DNA from: Trachelipus rathkii | Taxonomy: Eukaryota > Arthropoda > Malacostraca > Isopoda > Trachelipodidae | Direction of reading: 5' to 3' | Length of the DNA: 38,879 bases | NCBI GenBank assembly: GCA_015478945.1 | Contig: JABUQX010065661.1 | Location: 1 to 38,879 of the forward strand | Part shown: in pieces, positions 10,786 to 24,800 of the stretch | How positions within the stretch are numbered: position 1 is the first letter of the stretch | How the letters are laid out: each line of letters opens with the position of its first letter | Made by a program: the position numbers and the translations under genes | The notes under the pieces: model-generated | Seen by the model: the letters and a program-made list of their open reading frames with translations, nothing else | Databases searched by the model: none | Told to the model about the DNA's origin: nothing

Positions 10786-13700
10786 AATGAATAAAAGATT
10801 ATTCACTACTAATAAATCAATTTAACGTTATTTAAAATTATAATATTATTATCTATAATTACTAACAGACACTCTAGTTGATTTTTCTTCTACATTACAC
10901 TTTAATTAACTAAACTTAAAAAGTGTCTATAATACTAAATAATATATTAAAAATATATCAATAGAAAAACCTATAATGTTAACCTAAAGACTATAAAGTT
11001 TTGCTTGCTCGCTATTAAGTCAAATAACAGCTAGGTACAGAATTGCAATGATAACAAAGCTTTAGGTGATTCCCTATTGTCTTGTCCAGGCACTCTAATT
11101 GAGGCACATTCGTATTTAGCAATTGTTTTCTCACATTCTCTGGCCACAAAGCATCTTACTCCAATTGGTAACTTTAACGCGCTCGCTTTGTCACACTATA
11201 TGGCAATATGTCTTTATACTGAGTGTCAGAGCATCGGCTAACAAAAACCAATTCTTTAACTATAAAATGACTAAGATAGTGCATAAATAAAGCATTGCGA
11301 ATGATCTCGCTATAGAAAAAGGTATATACCCCATGCCTGACGTCCTGACTCGGCCGTATCGCCCACTCGGTCTTCGCGTTATGGACGCAACGTGAAATAT
11401 AATATGCCGCGCACATCTTGTTCGGGCTTGTGTACGGGCGGCTCTATCGTGAGAGGCGAAATAAATTTGTGGAGCCCTCGCCAAGGTGTGACACTACTCT
11501 GTCGCGAGAGGCGTGTAATATCAGCGTATCTGAGGGTGCCGACTCACTCTATCGGTCAATGCCTTTATGGTGCGACCGGTGTCTGCGCTTTGTTTGCGTG
11601 ATGACGATCCGTGGATTGCAGGGCGGGGCCTCACTGCGCTCAACGGTAAGCATCCTAGGTGCACAACTGTATGTAAAATACCATCTACCATTATTTGCGA
11701 GATTATATCAGCATTTTGACCCATTTAAATTACTTTATGTAGGCTCAGTGTTATTTCGAGAGTGACTTGCACATGAGAGCTCGCTTTGAGATTCCATGCT
11801 GTGAGTATGGACGTATAATAGCCACGTGTGTGTCCGCTCCTAGGTGAAGATAAGTGGGCTCACAGAAAGGGAAAGACAAGATGCTCAGAAAGATCAATCC
11901 GTCTCTAGATATTGAGTACATCATACTCGCATCTCCCTCTATAAGTGCCCGCTAGCTAATCATATAGGTGGTAGGCTTCGCTATACTATCTTGCGTGCAT
12001 GTTATTTATTTTAGAGCACACCGTGCAAAGGTTTTGCTATCAAAAACAAATGGTAGAAGAAGCGTATAACTCAATAGTATGGATAGAGGTGGCACCTTTT
12101 CCTAGCCAACACCATATAAGCACTGACTCATTCACGCTGTACTGAAATGCTCGCCAATCGCATTCCGGCCCTTCTTACACTCTACTCACCCAAGGACCTA
12201 AGGGTGTACACTCATTTAATTATTGGAGGAGGCGTGATTTTTCCACTTATCACAACAGGTTATAGCCATGAGCAAAAGGCTTACGAATAAATAGAGAGGT
12301 GGCACTATACCTGCTCGCGAGCTATGCTTTGCAGGTTCGGCAGAATGTGTCAAACACTATGACCGAGTGACGCAAATCGTCAAGTTTACCTCTACAGTGA
12401 GTGGTGTTTGACTTATTTTTTGGCTTCGCAACATTCAACACTGCAGTCGATCTTTCTACCCTTACTAGGTGCACTCACTGGACTCATTGGCAATTATCTG
12501 GCATCATCGTGGTGATTGCCTCCCCTCCCTCCCGGCTAAATAATTCGAAACTAGAAAATCTCATGTTTCTCTTTCTCCTCGTACTGCTAGTACACATTTT
12601 TTTGGTTCGTAGTGAAAACTTTATAGGATACCAATCACTCTCCTTAGACACTCTCACACCTTCTACGTCTAAATGAGATTTACGCGGCAACTACCGTACT
12701 CGATCAAAATGTATTGAACGCCATGTTGCCTTACATGACAACGCACTATGGCAAAACATCTTCTATATACTCTTATGGCCCAAACAATAAAACATATCTA
12801 TTAAATTCCGCACAGAGTCGCCCAATACGAGAAGTTGATCTAGTAGGCATCATAGTATGCGCATGGAAGAGGTCCACCCAGACGAGTTTGATGCACGCTA
12901 ATGAAATCGCTGAAACTTATTCAAGCTAAAGTATAGTGAACCAACTAAGAGAGTAAGTTGAAGCATCCAAAAGCTAAGAAACAACCGCAGTACAAAGGTA
13001 ATAGTAGCAAATAGTTTCTTTGTTCTACTCGCTAAGCATTGAATGCGGCCCGCTTAATAAAGTAGGTAGCGTATCGATCCCAAAGAGATTTGTACGTAGC
13101 CGAGTGTCATAAGCAAAGCTGCTGAGATGTTGCGAAACTGCAAATAAAATATCTTCTACTCTATAGCTATGGAGTAAAGATCTAGTCAAAGAGGTTGTAT
13201 CGCATGGTCAAATACCCTAAATTCAGAACTCGTACTAAGGCGAACCCCTAACTCATCTAAAACTGAGGATATAGTGGGCAGAACTTGTTGGGAAAAATAA
13301 CTACGGATGCACAATATATTGGACTTCTACCACAGCCGCGGCAAATGCGTACTGTGCTCCACGCTTCCGAATAATGTTATGTTGATTTTCCTGCTTCCCG
13401 AGTTGTTTTCTGCATAGAGTAAAAGTAAAATGCTGGAGCTTAACTTCTATTTTTGTGAGCCTCATAGTATATGTGAGTACTAGGGAGGTCCGGCTCGTAT
13501 CACTGTCTGACTGGTATCTATAGGGTTGAGTGGTTTTGCCGATCCGATAACATCTCGCACTGATATAATTATCTATTGTCATATCATAAGTGAGGTACAG
13601 TGGTTGTCTCTTGTCTCGTGCTTGCTGTGCCGTCGTGTGCTGTGCTCTCTCGTTGGAGTTGGTCGACGTTGGTTGCAATGTATGTCTTGTTTTAGACTCG

Positions 13701-14790
13701 CTCGTGGTGCCTGCCCTAGTTGGTAGTGGTCAGTGTGTGTGTGTGTGTGTGGTTGTAAGTCCTTACTGCTAGGTTTGTGAGTCCCCTCTCTGGGACCCTC
13801 GCCGATACATAAAACTGTAAATCATGTCAATTTAGTTGATGCGGTCGGAGAGGTTATCCTGTGAGGAGCAGTAAAATCGTCCTCACAGCTGTTAAAATAA
13901 GCCACGCCTCCCTTCTTCCTGTACTTTGTACAGATAAAGCGCCATCTTTTGAGCTCTTTTGAGTTGATCATTCTTTAAATCTAAATTAGGTGCTTCATAG
14001 GGATTCAAGAACAAGACCTGATACTTCCTAATTAAATTATTAAACCCAATCGTATTCGCAAAGCGTATATACCATAGGATCGATTTATAAAGAGCAAAAC
14101 ATCAGCGGCTTATAATTAGGGAAATACTAAGTTACGCCACATTCGTACATGCGCTTCGCAGAATTACTAAAAATGAGAGAGGACCCATGCGTAACTCTAC
14201 TAAGCGAAAATACTCGTCGTGCTAGGATCTAATAAAATAATGGCATCTAAAGTCAATAACGAACCCGTGTTTTTTGAGAAAAGGCATGCTCTCCGATAGA
14301 TTTAAGATCCCACTTGAGATATCTCAACCATTTAATATAGGCGACTGCGTGGCCGTACGGCACACATTGTGTCCAATTTTTTAGGAAATATTAATAGTCC
14401 AAATAATCGAATTCCAATATTAATACCACTCGCTTTATTTGTAATTCCGAATATGATTCTATTATGCGAAGCCATTCCAACTGTAATAGGCGTGTGCTGA
14501 GCAGTCCGCGAAATAACTACACCCAATCCACCGCTGTATCTAATGTGAGGCTAACCAACCTCGCATAGGGCGACACATACCGATTGTAACTAAGTAAAAT
14601 TCTTTGTCCTGATATTAACGATAATCGCGTTAATGCTATATGGTAGTTAATGACATAATGTTTTGGGAATAAAATTCTGTTAATTTTTAATTTAAAAATA
14701 TTATTAAAAGTTATAAATAGACATTATATAAAATGTCTGGAGTAAACTCTCACAATATACATCTTTACGGTTAAGTTGGCATATAAGGAG

Positions 14791-14843
14791 TGTGTGAGTT
14801 ATGTCAAGTGTGGCTCATAAGACAAACTTTGACAACTCACACA
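14791..14843. repeat. inverted repeat, about 16-bp stem
   Basis: TGTGTGAGTTATGTCAAG pairs with CTTTGACAACTCACACA across a loop of about 18 bases, with one bulged position. It is isolated in otherwise unremarkable sequence. Confidence 0.7.
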
Positions 14844-17800
14844 GTAATTACCAGATAAGTATAATGCATTATATCTACTTTAAATACATCTTCCGGAATT
14901 TTTCTTGACATAGGAAGAACTAACCCGCTACTTCATCCCTAAAGCTAATACAATTCATTTTCAGAGACCTTCAATTTAGCATCTTTCCATTAATTGCCAT
15001 TCATTATCGTACTTTAAATACATAGTTATCACAGTATATGGAGTCCCCAGTTGAAGTCGCCTACATCTTGTTCTCACGCCTCTCTCCGAGTGAGGAGTGA
15101 GGGAGGTAATGAGGGTCGAACTTCTGATCGGTTTGGGGATGACAGCGCACAATCGATTCTACTCAAGGTCCCGTATTTCGAGAGTCTCTCAATGAATATA
15201 TTTAGAAACGATATTTGCACAACCACCGTCATCGCCTATCATTATGGCTACATTTCAATTCTACGGAATCACTCGAAGTGACTATTATTATTGTCATTAT
15301 CGTTATTAATCTCATCATGCATTGAGTTTCAGATGATATAAGTCGAAGATGATCCTATTGTCAAATCCAGATTCCAGAAGTCGCTTAAATTTTCCTCGGC
15401 CACAAGTGACCTCTTGATGGTGACTCGTGTGGAGGAGAGGTTGCTCCACTAGAAGAATCCCCTGCGTCAGCCATTATGAACGTGCATCGTTTCACCGTTT
15501 TACAATGATTCACCTTTATACTGATTTCAGAATGCAATTGTTTATGTACCCGACCTTCGCTGTGTCTCCCGAATGCGCATTGCAAGATAATATTTTTATA
15601 TTCCCAAGTGCGCATGTGAAATAAGAACTCACCCTCTTGCGCAAACTTTTAAGCGATAATATTTTCGTACCAAATCTAGAGAGAGTGTGGAGACCGCCAT
15701 ATTTAAATCTAGTAAATATATAGTACAGAATTACTATCTCTATATAGTCCCACTCATAACGATTATAATATATAATACAATTTATTACTAAAACACCTAT
15801 TACTATTCTGGCCATTAAGATTAAGCTATATAATACCCGTTATGATTATAATAAAACTATTAAATGATCAATCTCGTACAAACTTTATCATAAACATTAA
15901 CTGCTATATCAATACTTAGGCAATTAACGAGTCATGTTATTGTCTATATGATAATTGTGACGATCATAGTAATTAATCATATATACATTATTTTATCTAT
16001 TTAATTTATAAATATTTAATAGACTACATTGATACCATTATTTTGATTATCATTATTAATAATAATTGATCTTCAACGCTTAGAACGTGTCAGTTCAAAG
16101 AAGATGATTTAGATCACTTTATTCAATTAACATAATGAATATGGCAAGTAGAGCAAACAATCACAAAAATATTATCTTACTTAAGAAGTCGTTCATTACC
16201 CCACTCTTAATTTTACTCCATTACTATGGCTGGAGATCCGTCTCACAGGCCCAACCTCTCCATTTATTTCCCTGGTTCGTAAATGTTGGAGTCCGCTGTA
16301 CAGGGGAGTAGGTGAGAAGATTATGCCGGGGGTTGCGATATACATAGGTGTATATACTGAGAGAGAGAAATATTCGAGACCCTATACACATATATAAATG
16401 AACGGTTGCTATAAGAATTTATCTTATGAAACCTAAAGATCATTCTGTATACTTAGGTGCATAGACAGCACGTTTGTTATATATATAGTTGCTGAATTAT
16501 AGTACGGTTTGAAATTTCCATATCTCTTGAAATTTTTATGATTACATTATTGGAGGTGGGGGAATTCTTCGCATTCTGACACATATATATATATATATAT
16601 AATATATATATATATATATGTATTCGTCATAGAGCTCCATCATCACGCTCCTTGCGAGTGATCTCATTTCTATTCAGCTAGTGACCTTTTTACATGAGAT
16701 GAATTATCAGAACTGAACTTTATTTCCCTCTCTCACATATAGTGCTTGAAGCCCTCGGCCGGTGGCTTTGTGACTTCTCTTATACTGCTGGTCGTACTGC
16801 AGTTCACTAGGTTGCTCAATTTATATCGTTATATATTCTCCCTCAATACTCCTACGCGGGGGATTGGACGAGCTCACTGAGTGTTGTTTGGGAGAATAAA
16901 AATTTGTTAGTATTAGGTCGGATCCGAGAGGTCCAGTCGATATACCATTAATTCCTCAAATCCTCCTGGAATACTTCTCTAATGTCCATCGATAGGGAGA
17001 TCTGTAGGTGCTTAGCACGATAAGGATGGTATAGACGAGCTTTCTCGAGAGAGTAAAAGGTTCTTGGGCGTATACGAATGTCCGTTATTGGTCGAACTCC
17101 GTGGAACGGTGGAGAACGAGAATCCGAGAAGACATTAAATTATATTATATTAATTATAACATAAGCAAAAAAAATATAAATAATAAATAATTAATGGAAA
17201 AAAATGGAGTGAGAAAATACTAATCACCCTCATAAACTCTATACAATAAGAGATCACTAGAGATTGTGAGTAAAGACTATCTTGCTCTATATAAGCTTCT
17301 CGTGTTACATTTAGCGAGTATCGGTGCATAAGAGTTTTTTCTATTACTTTACTTGAGCTTTCAGTATAATATGACAGCCGTCTGAAGTTCCACAAATCCA
17401 CGATTCGCCTTCAAGTGGTATGGATTTCCCACAACGAATTTGGTATACCTATTCTCGACTTGGTAATCCTTTGAGAGAACAGAGCACAGCCCGCTATTAC
17501 TCCACAACACTCTCCCTTTGATCGATGATTTCATTAAGATTAAAGATCATTGTCGTCTGCCGAATCCAGTCTATGGGGACGTTCAAAATCTTCGTTCGAC
17601 AGGGGGGGAATGGCTTTGTGTGAGAGAGCGGGAGATTCTTCATGGTTCTAGTCCACTTGTTCTCACACTATACAACAGAGGTAAGATTGTGGCGCGGATA
17701 CGAGATGCTCTTTATACTTGGTTACCCAGGTTTGCTTGCTTTCATACTCTTCTTGGATTCGCTTTCCGATTCTGTTCTCATATTGTAATGCGTCCCTTCT

Positions 17801-17939
17801 TCTTTACTCCTTCGGTCGGGGACTCTCTGGGGGAGTGTGATGGGTCTTGATGATTGAGACCGGAGTCACAATAGCTATGTTGTTCCTCTTTTCCGTTTGA
17901 ACTCTGGGAATTTTTTTTTAGAACTCCGCCAATTCTTAC

Positions 17940-17941
<2 letters not shown>

Positions 17942-17993
<52 letters not shown>
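17942..17993. repeat. poly-T run (T52)
   Basis: An uninterrupted run of 52 T. It could be the poly-A tail of a minus-strand retroposon, but I see no polyadenylation signal or element body next to it and the exact length may be unreliable. Confidence 0.8.
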
Positions 17994-17995
<2 letters not shown>

Positions 17996-20530
17996 GGAAA
18001 GTTTTTTAAGCCTATTGTGATAGGGTTTCTTATTTCACTGCTTTTTCGGGGAATTGCGAAACTGCTTTTAATTTTTTTTGTATGTTTTGTGTGTTGTTTG
18101 TGTTTTGAAGCATTTTTTTCACTTCACTGTCCTAATTAGGCACTGTTTGAATTAATTCACTGTTTGACCACTCTTCAAATCAGTTAGGTTGGGAGTTCAA
18201 GGTTTACTAATCGGGGTCACCTAATTTCCTTTGTAAATCGACTCTTGATCGCACTGTTTAATGGGGTTTACAGAGTAACCTTGCCGTAAGGAGTTGAGAA
18301 TGAGTAATAAGGAATGATTACTTTCTTAAAACTGTTTAATGTTTTAACATTAAGTAAATCGATAGGTAGTCACACATGCATCACAACCGGAGTCAATCGA
18401 GGTGAGGGAGAGAGGTATGATCTGGACACAATGCCAACTCATAATTACATATACTCTCAAACTCAGATAAATTTGACGGCCGAGTATGTACAAGTAGATG
18501 GAATAAATTATTGAAACTGTGAAAGAGAAGCTACAATACCCTTATACATTACTACATATAAGTCGAGTAACCCACAATTTCTCTCCGTACGGACTCTTGT
18601 AAAGGATGTACGAAGCCTAATGCGCGACTTCCCTTCTTTGTGGTACACTTGAAGTCTACTGCCATGCTGCTTCACCCTCAACAATGCAAGCGCTACCTGT
18701 ACCTGGGGAGGTTCAGCCTAGGTTCAGTGGCGCGATCCCTAAGTCAAGGCTGTCAATTGATGAATCAATGGTGCCAGACAAGGACGAAACCGTCAGAGTA
18801 AGTACGTCCACCGGAAATACTTTACTACCTTACACTTCATCATGTGAAAATGTATAAAATCCTAACATACACACTTTTAGAGAGAGAGTGAGCAGAAGGT
18901 CGCGTTTTTTTGAGTGATATGATATACATGTCCGAGTTACTAGCTGTGTACAAACAGCTTATCTAGGAGAGGTGTACAGGATACAGTGCAGGGGGGGCGG
19001 GAGAGCGATAAGATCCCCGTCCTCACACTATAACTACACAGTAGAGTAAATAAATAATATTACGTTAGAAATAGAATGAAATTTTTGAGTATAATATATA
19101 TACCTACTTCTTATAATATAATTAGTATATTTATCGTCAGTTATATGTCAATAGGAAATTTTAAGGCAAGGATAGAGAGTAAAGATGATTCATGCTGTTG
19201 CCTATAATAACAGATTGATATGGGTAGTACATATGAAGTATCTCTCAATTAATACCCTATATATATTATATTTTATTTTGCTGGTAAGTATGATTAGATA
19301 ACACTTGAAACGAAATTAGAGAGAACAAACAAATAGTAATGTGTGGTACATCTATTCGACTTCTGATATATATAAAAAATGCTAGCATCCCAATTCGCGT
19401 AAGGTAAGACCATTCGCCAAGATGTAAAATTGCTCGATTGCCTGGCTATAAAGCGCTCTCAACTATGTGCCTTCAGATATAAGCGGATGGGGCCATCCTT
19501 TATGATAATTCTCATACCATTTTTGGGACTTTTTGTCGATGAGCGCACATCCTCCCATCTTCAAAAGACAAAGAATAGGATTAACATTATCATTTACCAA
19601 TAAAATATGATGTATATAATGTATAACAATACGAGCCCATCCATTATCATCATCATCAAAATCATCAAAATAAAAATAAATTCAATCTTTTCTTATATAT
19701 TTTTTTAAGTAATAAAATAGGATTAGAAACCATGTCTGTCTTTAACTATCTCGATTAAGATATCGTGTATACGATCACATAATTGGTTATTATCACAATT
19801 TGAGAGTTAGAGTTGGGTTAGTATTGCTTAGGCTTAAGACGTGTATACATAAGAATTATTGGGGTAGTTTGGGATGATACAATACGATAGTCTATATAAA
19901 TTGGAGAGCATGCCTTTAAAGAGTATATAAAGCGAGGTCACACGTGATTAAAAATAATTGTAAGAAGTACATGAGTAAAATAAAAGATACACTCTCGTGA
20001 CAAGAAATGTCAATAAATAAAAGCGAAAAATGATAATATATTTCTATTTTCAATTACATATCTTATCTTTGAGTTATTTATTTAGCATATATAAATTATA
20101 AAACAGAAACACAGAAAGAGAATTAAAGATATTGCTTTTTTAATGTATAATCCAATTACTATATTTATTTATTTCTGATATAAGTCACGCTCTCTTTCTA
20201 ATACCTATTTCACATTCTTTTTGTTGTTGTGAAAAGTCTTTTTGTCTCATAATTTAATGATTATTTAAGAGTTCTCTGTGTTTTATATGCAAGAGTTTTG
20301 AAATGTAGAGAGATATATGAGTGTATAGGAAGATTGAGTATAGTGGTTCAGTAGTATATGATGTTGGACTTAAAACAGTATTGTTATTTACTGAGAAGAA
20401 ATGTTATGAGAGAGTGAGAGTGACGCATGTTGAGAGAGAGACGAGATAGTTGTATAACGTAGAAAAATTAGTGCGTTTTTAAGCCACACAGAGAGAGAGT
20501 AGAGAAGACACCCAGTAAAGAAAACGGAAA

Positions 20531-20548
20531 ACATGCGCGCGCGCGTAC
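20531..20548. other. alternating purine-pyrimidine tract (Z-DNA prone)
   Basis: ACATGCGCGCGCGCGTAC alternates purine and pyrimidine without a break for 18 bases, within strongly AT-rich DNA. Confidence 0.6.
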
Positions 20549-20668
20549 AGCTGTTTTATTATAAAAATACTATATCGCTCACATATCTAACAGTTGATTT
20601 CGGCCAGTGAATATACCTGCCCTCCAATCAATAGCAAACATCTAAAAAGAAGCCATGTTTAGTTCAAA

Positions 20669-20803
20669 TCTTGTTTCATGTCGCCGCACTTCGGTTTTTG
20701 TGTGTTATACGATATTTTATTTTTTACTTTATCAATTGATCTTGTTTCATGTCGCCGCACTTCGGTTTTTGTGTGTTATACGATATTTTATTTTTTACTT
20801 TAT
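20669..20803. repeat. 71-bp perfect tandem duplication
   Basis: TCTTGTTTCATGTCGCCGCA begins at 20669 and again at 20740. The copies are identical through 64 bases, ending ATTTTTTACTTTAT, after which a few bases differ. Confidence 0.9.
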
Positions 20804-21296
20804 ACAATGATTTGATTCGTTAATTGACCTAAAACAATGGCATTACTAGTGTTAACAGTGACTAGCTATTCGATATTTGTATAAAAATTTTAGTTACTCC
20901 TCCAGTGGTTTATGATTTTCTTCTATTGCAAATTACCTTTTTTAAAATCCACCTGTTTCTTATTACCACCTGTTTCGTTTAAACCTTAGTCACACCTTTT
21001 TAACAAAAGCCGGTTACGTAGTATCTTATAATAAGTAAAGCTTTTAAATTTTTATATAATATTACACATTAAATATACCAAATTAATTATCACTCCATTT
21101 AGTAAAAATATCGACAGTATAATTAAAAGTCACAAAATCCCCAAAATATAAGAATCGATCATGCCTAAAGCACTCTACCCATAGGCGACCATTTTCTCCC
21201 AAGGAATTTTATGGTCTAGTGCAATACATCCCGAAACTCGAGTTGGGTTATACTTTAAATATTTACTGTTCTGGGTCCTATATTTTTATCTGTTAT

Positions 21297-21341
21297 CCCC
21301 TCCTCCCGCGGCGTCCTTCTCCTCGCCGCTGGCAGGAGGGG
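21297..21341. repeat. GC-rich hairpin
   Basis: CCCCTCCT (21297-21304) pairs with AGGAGGGG (21334-21341), and inside it GCGGCG (21308-21313) pairs with CGCCGC (21324-21329), leaving a 10-base loop. It lies in a short GC-rich island within AT-rich DNA. Confidence 0.75.
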
Positions 21342-21485
21342 AAAGTGGGATATGTTGGGCACAAAAGTGCCTAAAATGTATCGCAATTGGTAAATATGAA
21401 CATAGAGCCTCTTACCATTCAGGACCCTTCCGCCCCCTCGCAACGTCAACCGGACCAAGGATTTCAGGTAATACTATTACAACCA

Positions 21486-21569
<84 letters not shown>

Positions 21570-21576
21570 GCACAAA

Positions 21577-21671
<95 letters not shown>
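21486..21671. repeat. (AAT)n followed by (ATT)n, inverted microsatellite pair
   Basis: About 83 bases of AAT and then, after a 9-base spacer CGCACAAAA, about 94 bases of ATT form a near-perfect inverted repeat. Long frames through this region read as poly-Asn then poly-Leu, or the converse on the other strand, and are artefacts of the repeat. Confidence 0.95.
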
Positions 21672-21673
<2 letters not shown>

Positions 21674-21889
21674 TTTCCTTAGTAGTAAGAAATACGTAAC
21701 ATGTTTTAATACTAGAACTACTATTAGTAATATTACTGTTGCTATTACTTGCATTCCGACCACTACCACAATTACTACTAGAACTACCACAACAAAAACA
21801 ACTACTACCTCTCCTACTAATACTATAACTACTGTCACTACTACAACTTACTATGATAATTCTAAAGTAATATTATTTCTTATCTCACT

Positions 21890-24800
21890 CAAATAATAAT
21901 AATGATAAATCACATATATAATAAATAAAACTACTATTTTAATATTTTTTATTTAATTCAATTAGATATTTTAAATATAAATAACTTGTATTTTAATCAT
22001 AATAATATATAATAATAATAATAGTCCCGTCAATTATTCTTTAAAAAGGTTAAGATATTATTGATTATGTAGCTGGTAGAAACTAATAATACCTTTTCTC
22101 CATTTGAGACAATTAATTAACTTGTAATAAATAATATAATAAACGTACTTTATAACACTAAATATAGACATAAATATAATAATATAATCATAATAATAAT
22201 AATAATATAAATAATATAGAGATATTAAATTATAATAGCTATAACTAATTCAATTCATACACACTATGTGTATGAAATGAAACACTTAATAACGACTAAT
22301 AAGGATCTACATAATAAATAACATTTCTACTAAAACCTCCCTCATTATAGAACAATGATATTGTTAATATTAATGATAATAAATACTCGACAAAGGAGGA
22401 TATTTTCGACTTTCAATTAAATAATTGACTATACGAATATAATAATAACTATTTTGGAATGTCTAAGACTAGGTCATTCTACTCAGAAATGTTTAGAATT
22501 GCTTATGTAAAATATTAAAATACGTATTAGATTTAATTTTTTTTATAACCGCTAGATGCTCATCAAAACTAATTGATCCAGTAATATAGTGTTGCATTGA
22601 GTAAAATTTTATCAATTTTATGTAATATCTAATATATTATTCAATAATATTTTTTATTTAAATATCATTCTATAATTTTTTGAGTGCTTATATTTATTAA
22701 CAATGAACTTAACATACTTTTTGTGATATAATGGATTAGACCAATAATTAATTACAAATATCATAAATAATATACTAATAAATATATAATTAAATTAATA
22801 CTAATTAAATATAAATAAAATTAATAAAATTATATTAATTAATCCTCAAAAATATGGGGGCTAAAAATCGCACGGTGATAAAATTAGGAAAAAATAATTA
22901 GATACTTAATAATATCAATAATAAATCATAATAATACCAGATGTAATATAAAATAAATCAGAATGTTCAAATAGATAACCAATTTCCTAGTCCAGTTATA
23001 ATAATACAAAATTGCAATTATAATATAATATAATATAATAATTGATAATTATAAAAATAATACTCTATTATAATCATCATAACATAATCAAGTCCTAATA
23101 AAGCAATATATAATAGCAAGCATGACATGATTATAGCTTATTAGGCATCATTAATAGGCTGGAGTGTAATATAAATTAGGACTATTTGAAATATCTAATT
23201 TAGTATTACAATAATGTTCACATATAAATTATTTATACTCTTTATTATTGTATTATAATATTATCATATATAAATATACACACAATATATATTAAGATAA
23301 TTATACTCTTATATATATTATTATATCTATATTTATATTTATATTTAATAATAATAGTTTATAGATATAAATAATAATATACATATTAACTGAGCTATTA
23401 TTATTTATAAATCAATTTTTTTACATTATATAATGATAAAATAACAGTGGTGGAACTTTATCCCTTTTATATAATATATTTCAATCTAATGGTTTATAAT
23501 TTTTACAACTCGAGTACGTTCAGGCCTATGTAGGATTTTTATCCAAAATACCATCACCTCCCCATAAATAAATGTTTACATTTTATGAACTATATATTCA
23601 ACTTTTATAATATCATATTTACATCCTATATTAGTAAGCAGATAAATATACAGTAATATTATACTCACTAAAACAACCCGTAGTACCCTATACGCTCCTA
23701 TATTATTTATTCCTTATCTAATTTACTATTTTGATTGATTACTATTTTGTATTCTATTCTTTATATTATTATGATTTTCTATACTTGATTTTTGTTCTAT
23801 ATTTCATATTTTTTAACTTTAGATCTCTTTGTTATAACACACTTATTTATTATTCTATTTATATTCCCTTTACTTTTTTGTTTTTATATCATTTAGTATT
23901 TAATCACATATATTAACTCGAGGGTTATGGTGTTGTATCTGTCTACTTATATCTAACACAAATGGTGTCGTTTGGTTTCTAATAGAAAAAAACAAAGTCA
24001 CTTTAAGAGTTTTTAAAAAATAAAAAAAAATATTTTAATAATTTTTAAATCGTTTTCAAAACAATACAGTCGTATATAAATAATAATATAGAATTATAAA
24101 TGCGTTGTTTTTTATCTAACTACTCTTGTCGCTATCTTCAAATGATTACGCTAACAAACCTAACCTTAAACCTATAACCTAAAATAGTTAAATATAACCG
24201 CATTTATTTTTTTAGAACATTATTACAGTAGCATTTCATATATATCAAAACAGATTCCATTGGTTCGGAGAAGCTGATAGAGTTCTTTTTGATTTTGGGT
24301 AGTGGAAAAAAAATGTTGAGAACCTGTTGAGAGGGTTACGAGTGTGTATTATTTGTCTATGGCCTCCTCACGCCATGGGTATTAGATGGGATATTTTAAT
24401 ATATTCTGTAAATTATTAATTGGCGTATGAATTGTGTTTATTGTTTGGTATATCTGTCTCAACGTCTTGTAGTTTTGTTAAATCTTCCCCCATGAACCTT
24501 TTTAATTTTCTTGAATGAAATACAAGATCAATTCCTGAAATCTGCTCCTCATTCCTATGCATGTACTGTGGGGTATATGAGGTAAGTTATATTATATTTT
24601 GGTACTAATAGGCAAATTGCATTCAGTCCTAGTGATTGCTATATATTACATATTAATTTCTATTTATATTTTAAGTTTGAAATTGGATCTCTCATTAAAA
24701 AATATTAAATTGTATCATATCTGAACTGTATCCATTCTCGTGCTTAGTATAGTCTTTGTGTAACCAGTCAACTGTGACTAGAAGTTTTAAATACGCAAGC

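Larger units (their letters stand above)
8997..11000. other. AT-rich DNA without a gene
   Basis: Very AT-rich sequence with short ATT and AAT runs and no convincing open frame. The two local tandem repeats at 9264-9429 and 10713-10785 are listed separately. Confidence 0.5.
11001..19600. other. higher-GC stretch without recognisable genes
   Basis: This 8.6-kb stretch is visibly less AT-rich than both flanks and enriched in short CTCTC, GAGAG and CTCGC words. No open frame exceeds about 125 codons, and none I translated shows a known domain. The longest are 13301-13678 (minus), 11418-11765 (plus) and 17518-17850 (plus), all without a family signature. An AT-rich zone lies at about 15700-16150. 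A (GT)n run sits at 13733-13752, an (AT)n at 16579-16620 and a T52 run at 17942-17993. I cannot say what the stretch is; it may be old transposon debris or intergenic or intronic DNA. Confidence 0.4.
19601..21290. other. AT-rich DNA without a gene
   Basis: AT-rich, with short GA-rich words around 20390-20510. It contains the alternating CG tract and the 71-bp duplication listed separately. No coding signal is seen. Confidence 0.45.

Noticed and set aside
14332..14526. 64-codon minus-strand frame that looked like a possible mitochondrial or bacterial insertion
   Set aside because: I could not match it to any mitochondrial protein on either strand or genetic code, and it is short.
21387..21896. 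169-codon plus-strand frame with long poly-Asn and poly-Leu, and its 124-codon minus-strand counterpart
   Set aside because: Both are translations of the (AAT)n/(ATT)n arrays. The short N-terminal part is followed by a possible splice donor (TTTCAGGTAAT), but there is no other coding evidence.
24531..24581. Possible small exon ending GAG|GTAAGTT
   Set aside because: One donor-like site and a weak acceptor, with no protein homology or neighbouring exon. Similar donor-like sites at 29802 and 28197 were also set aside.
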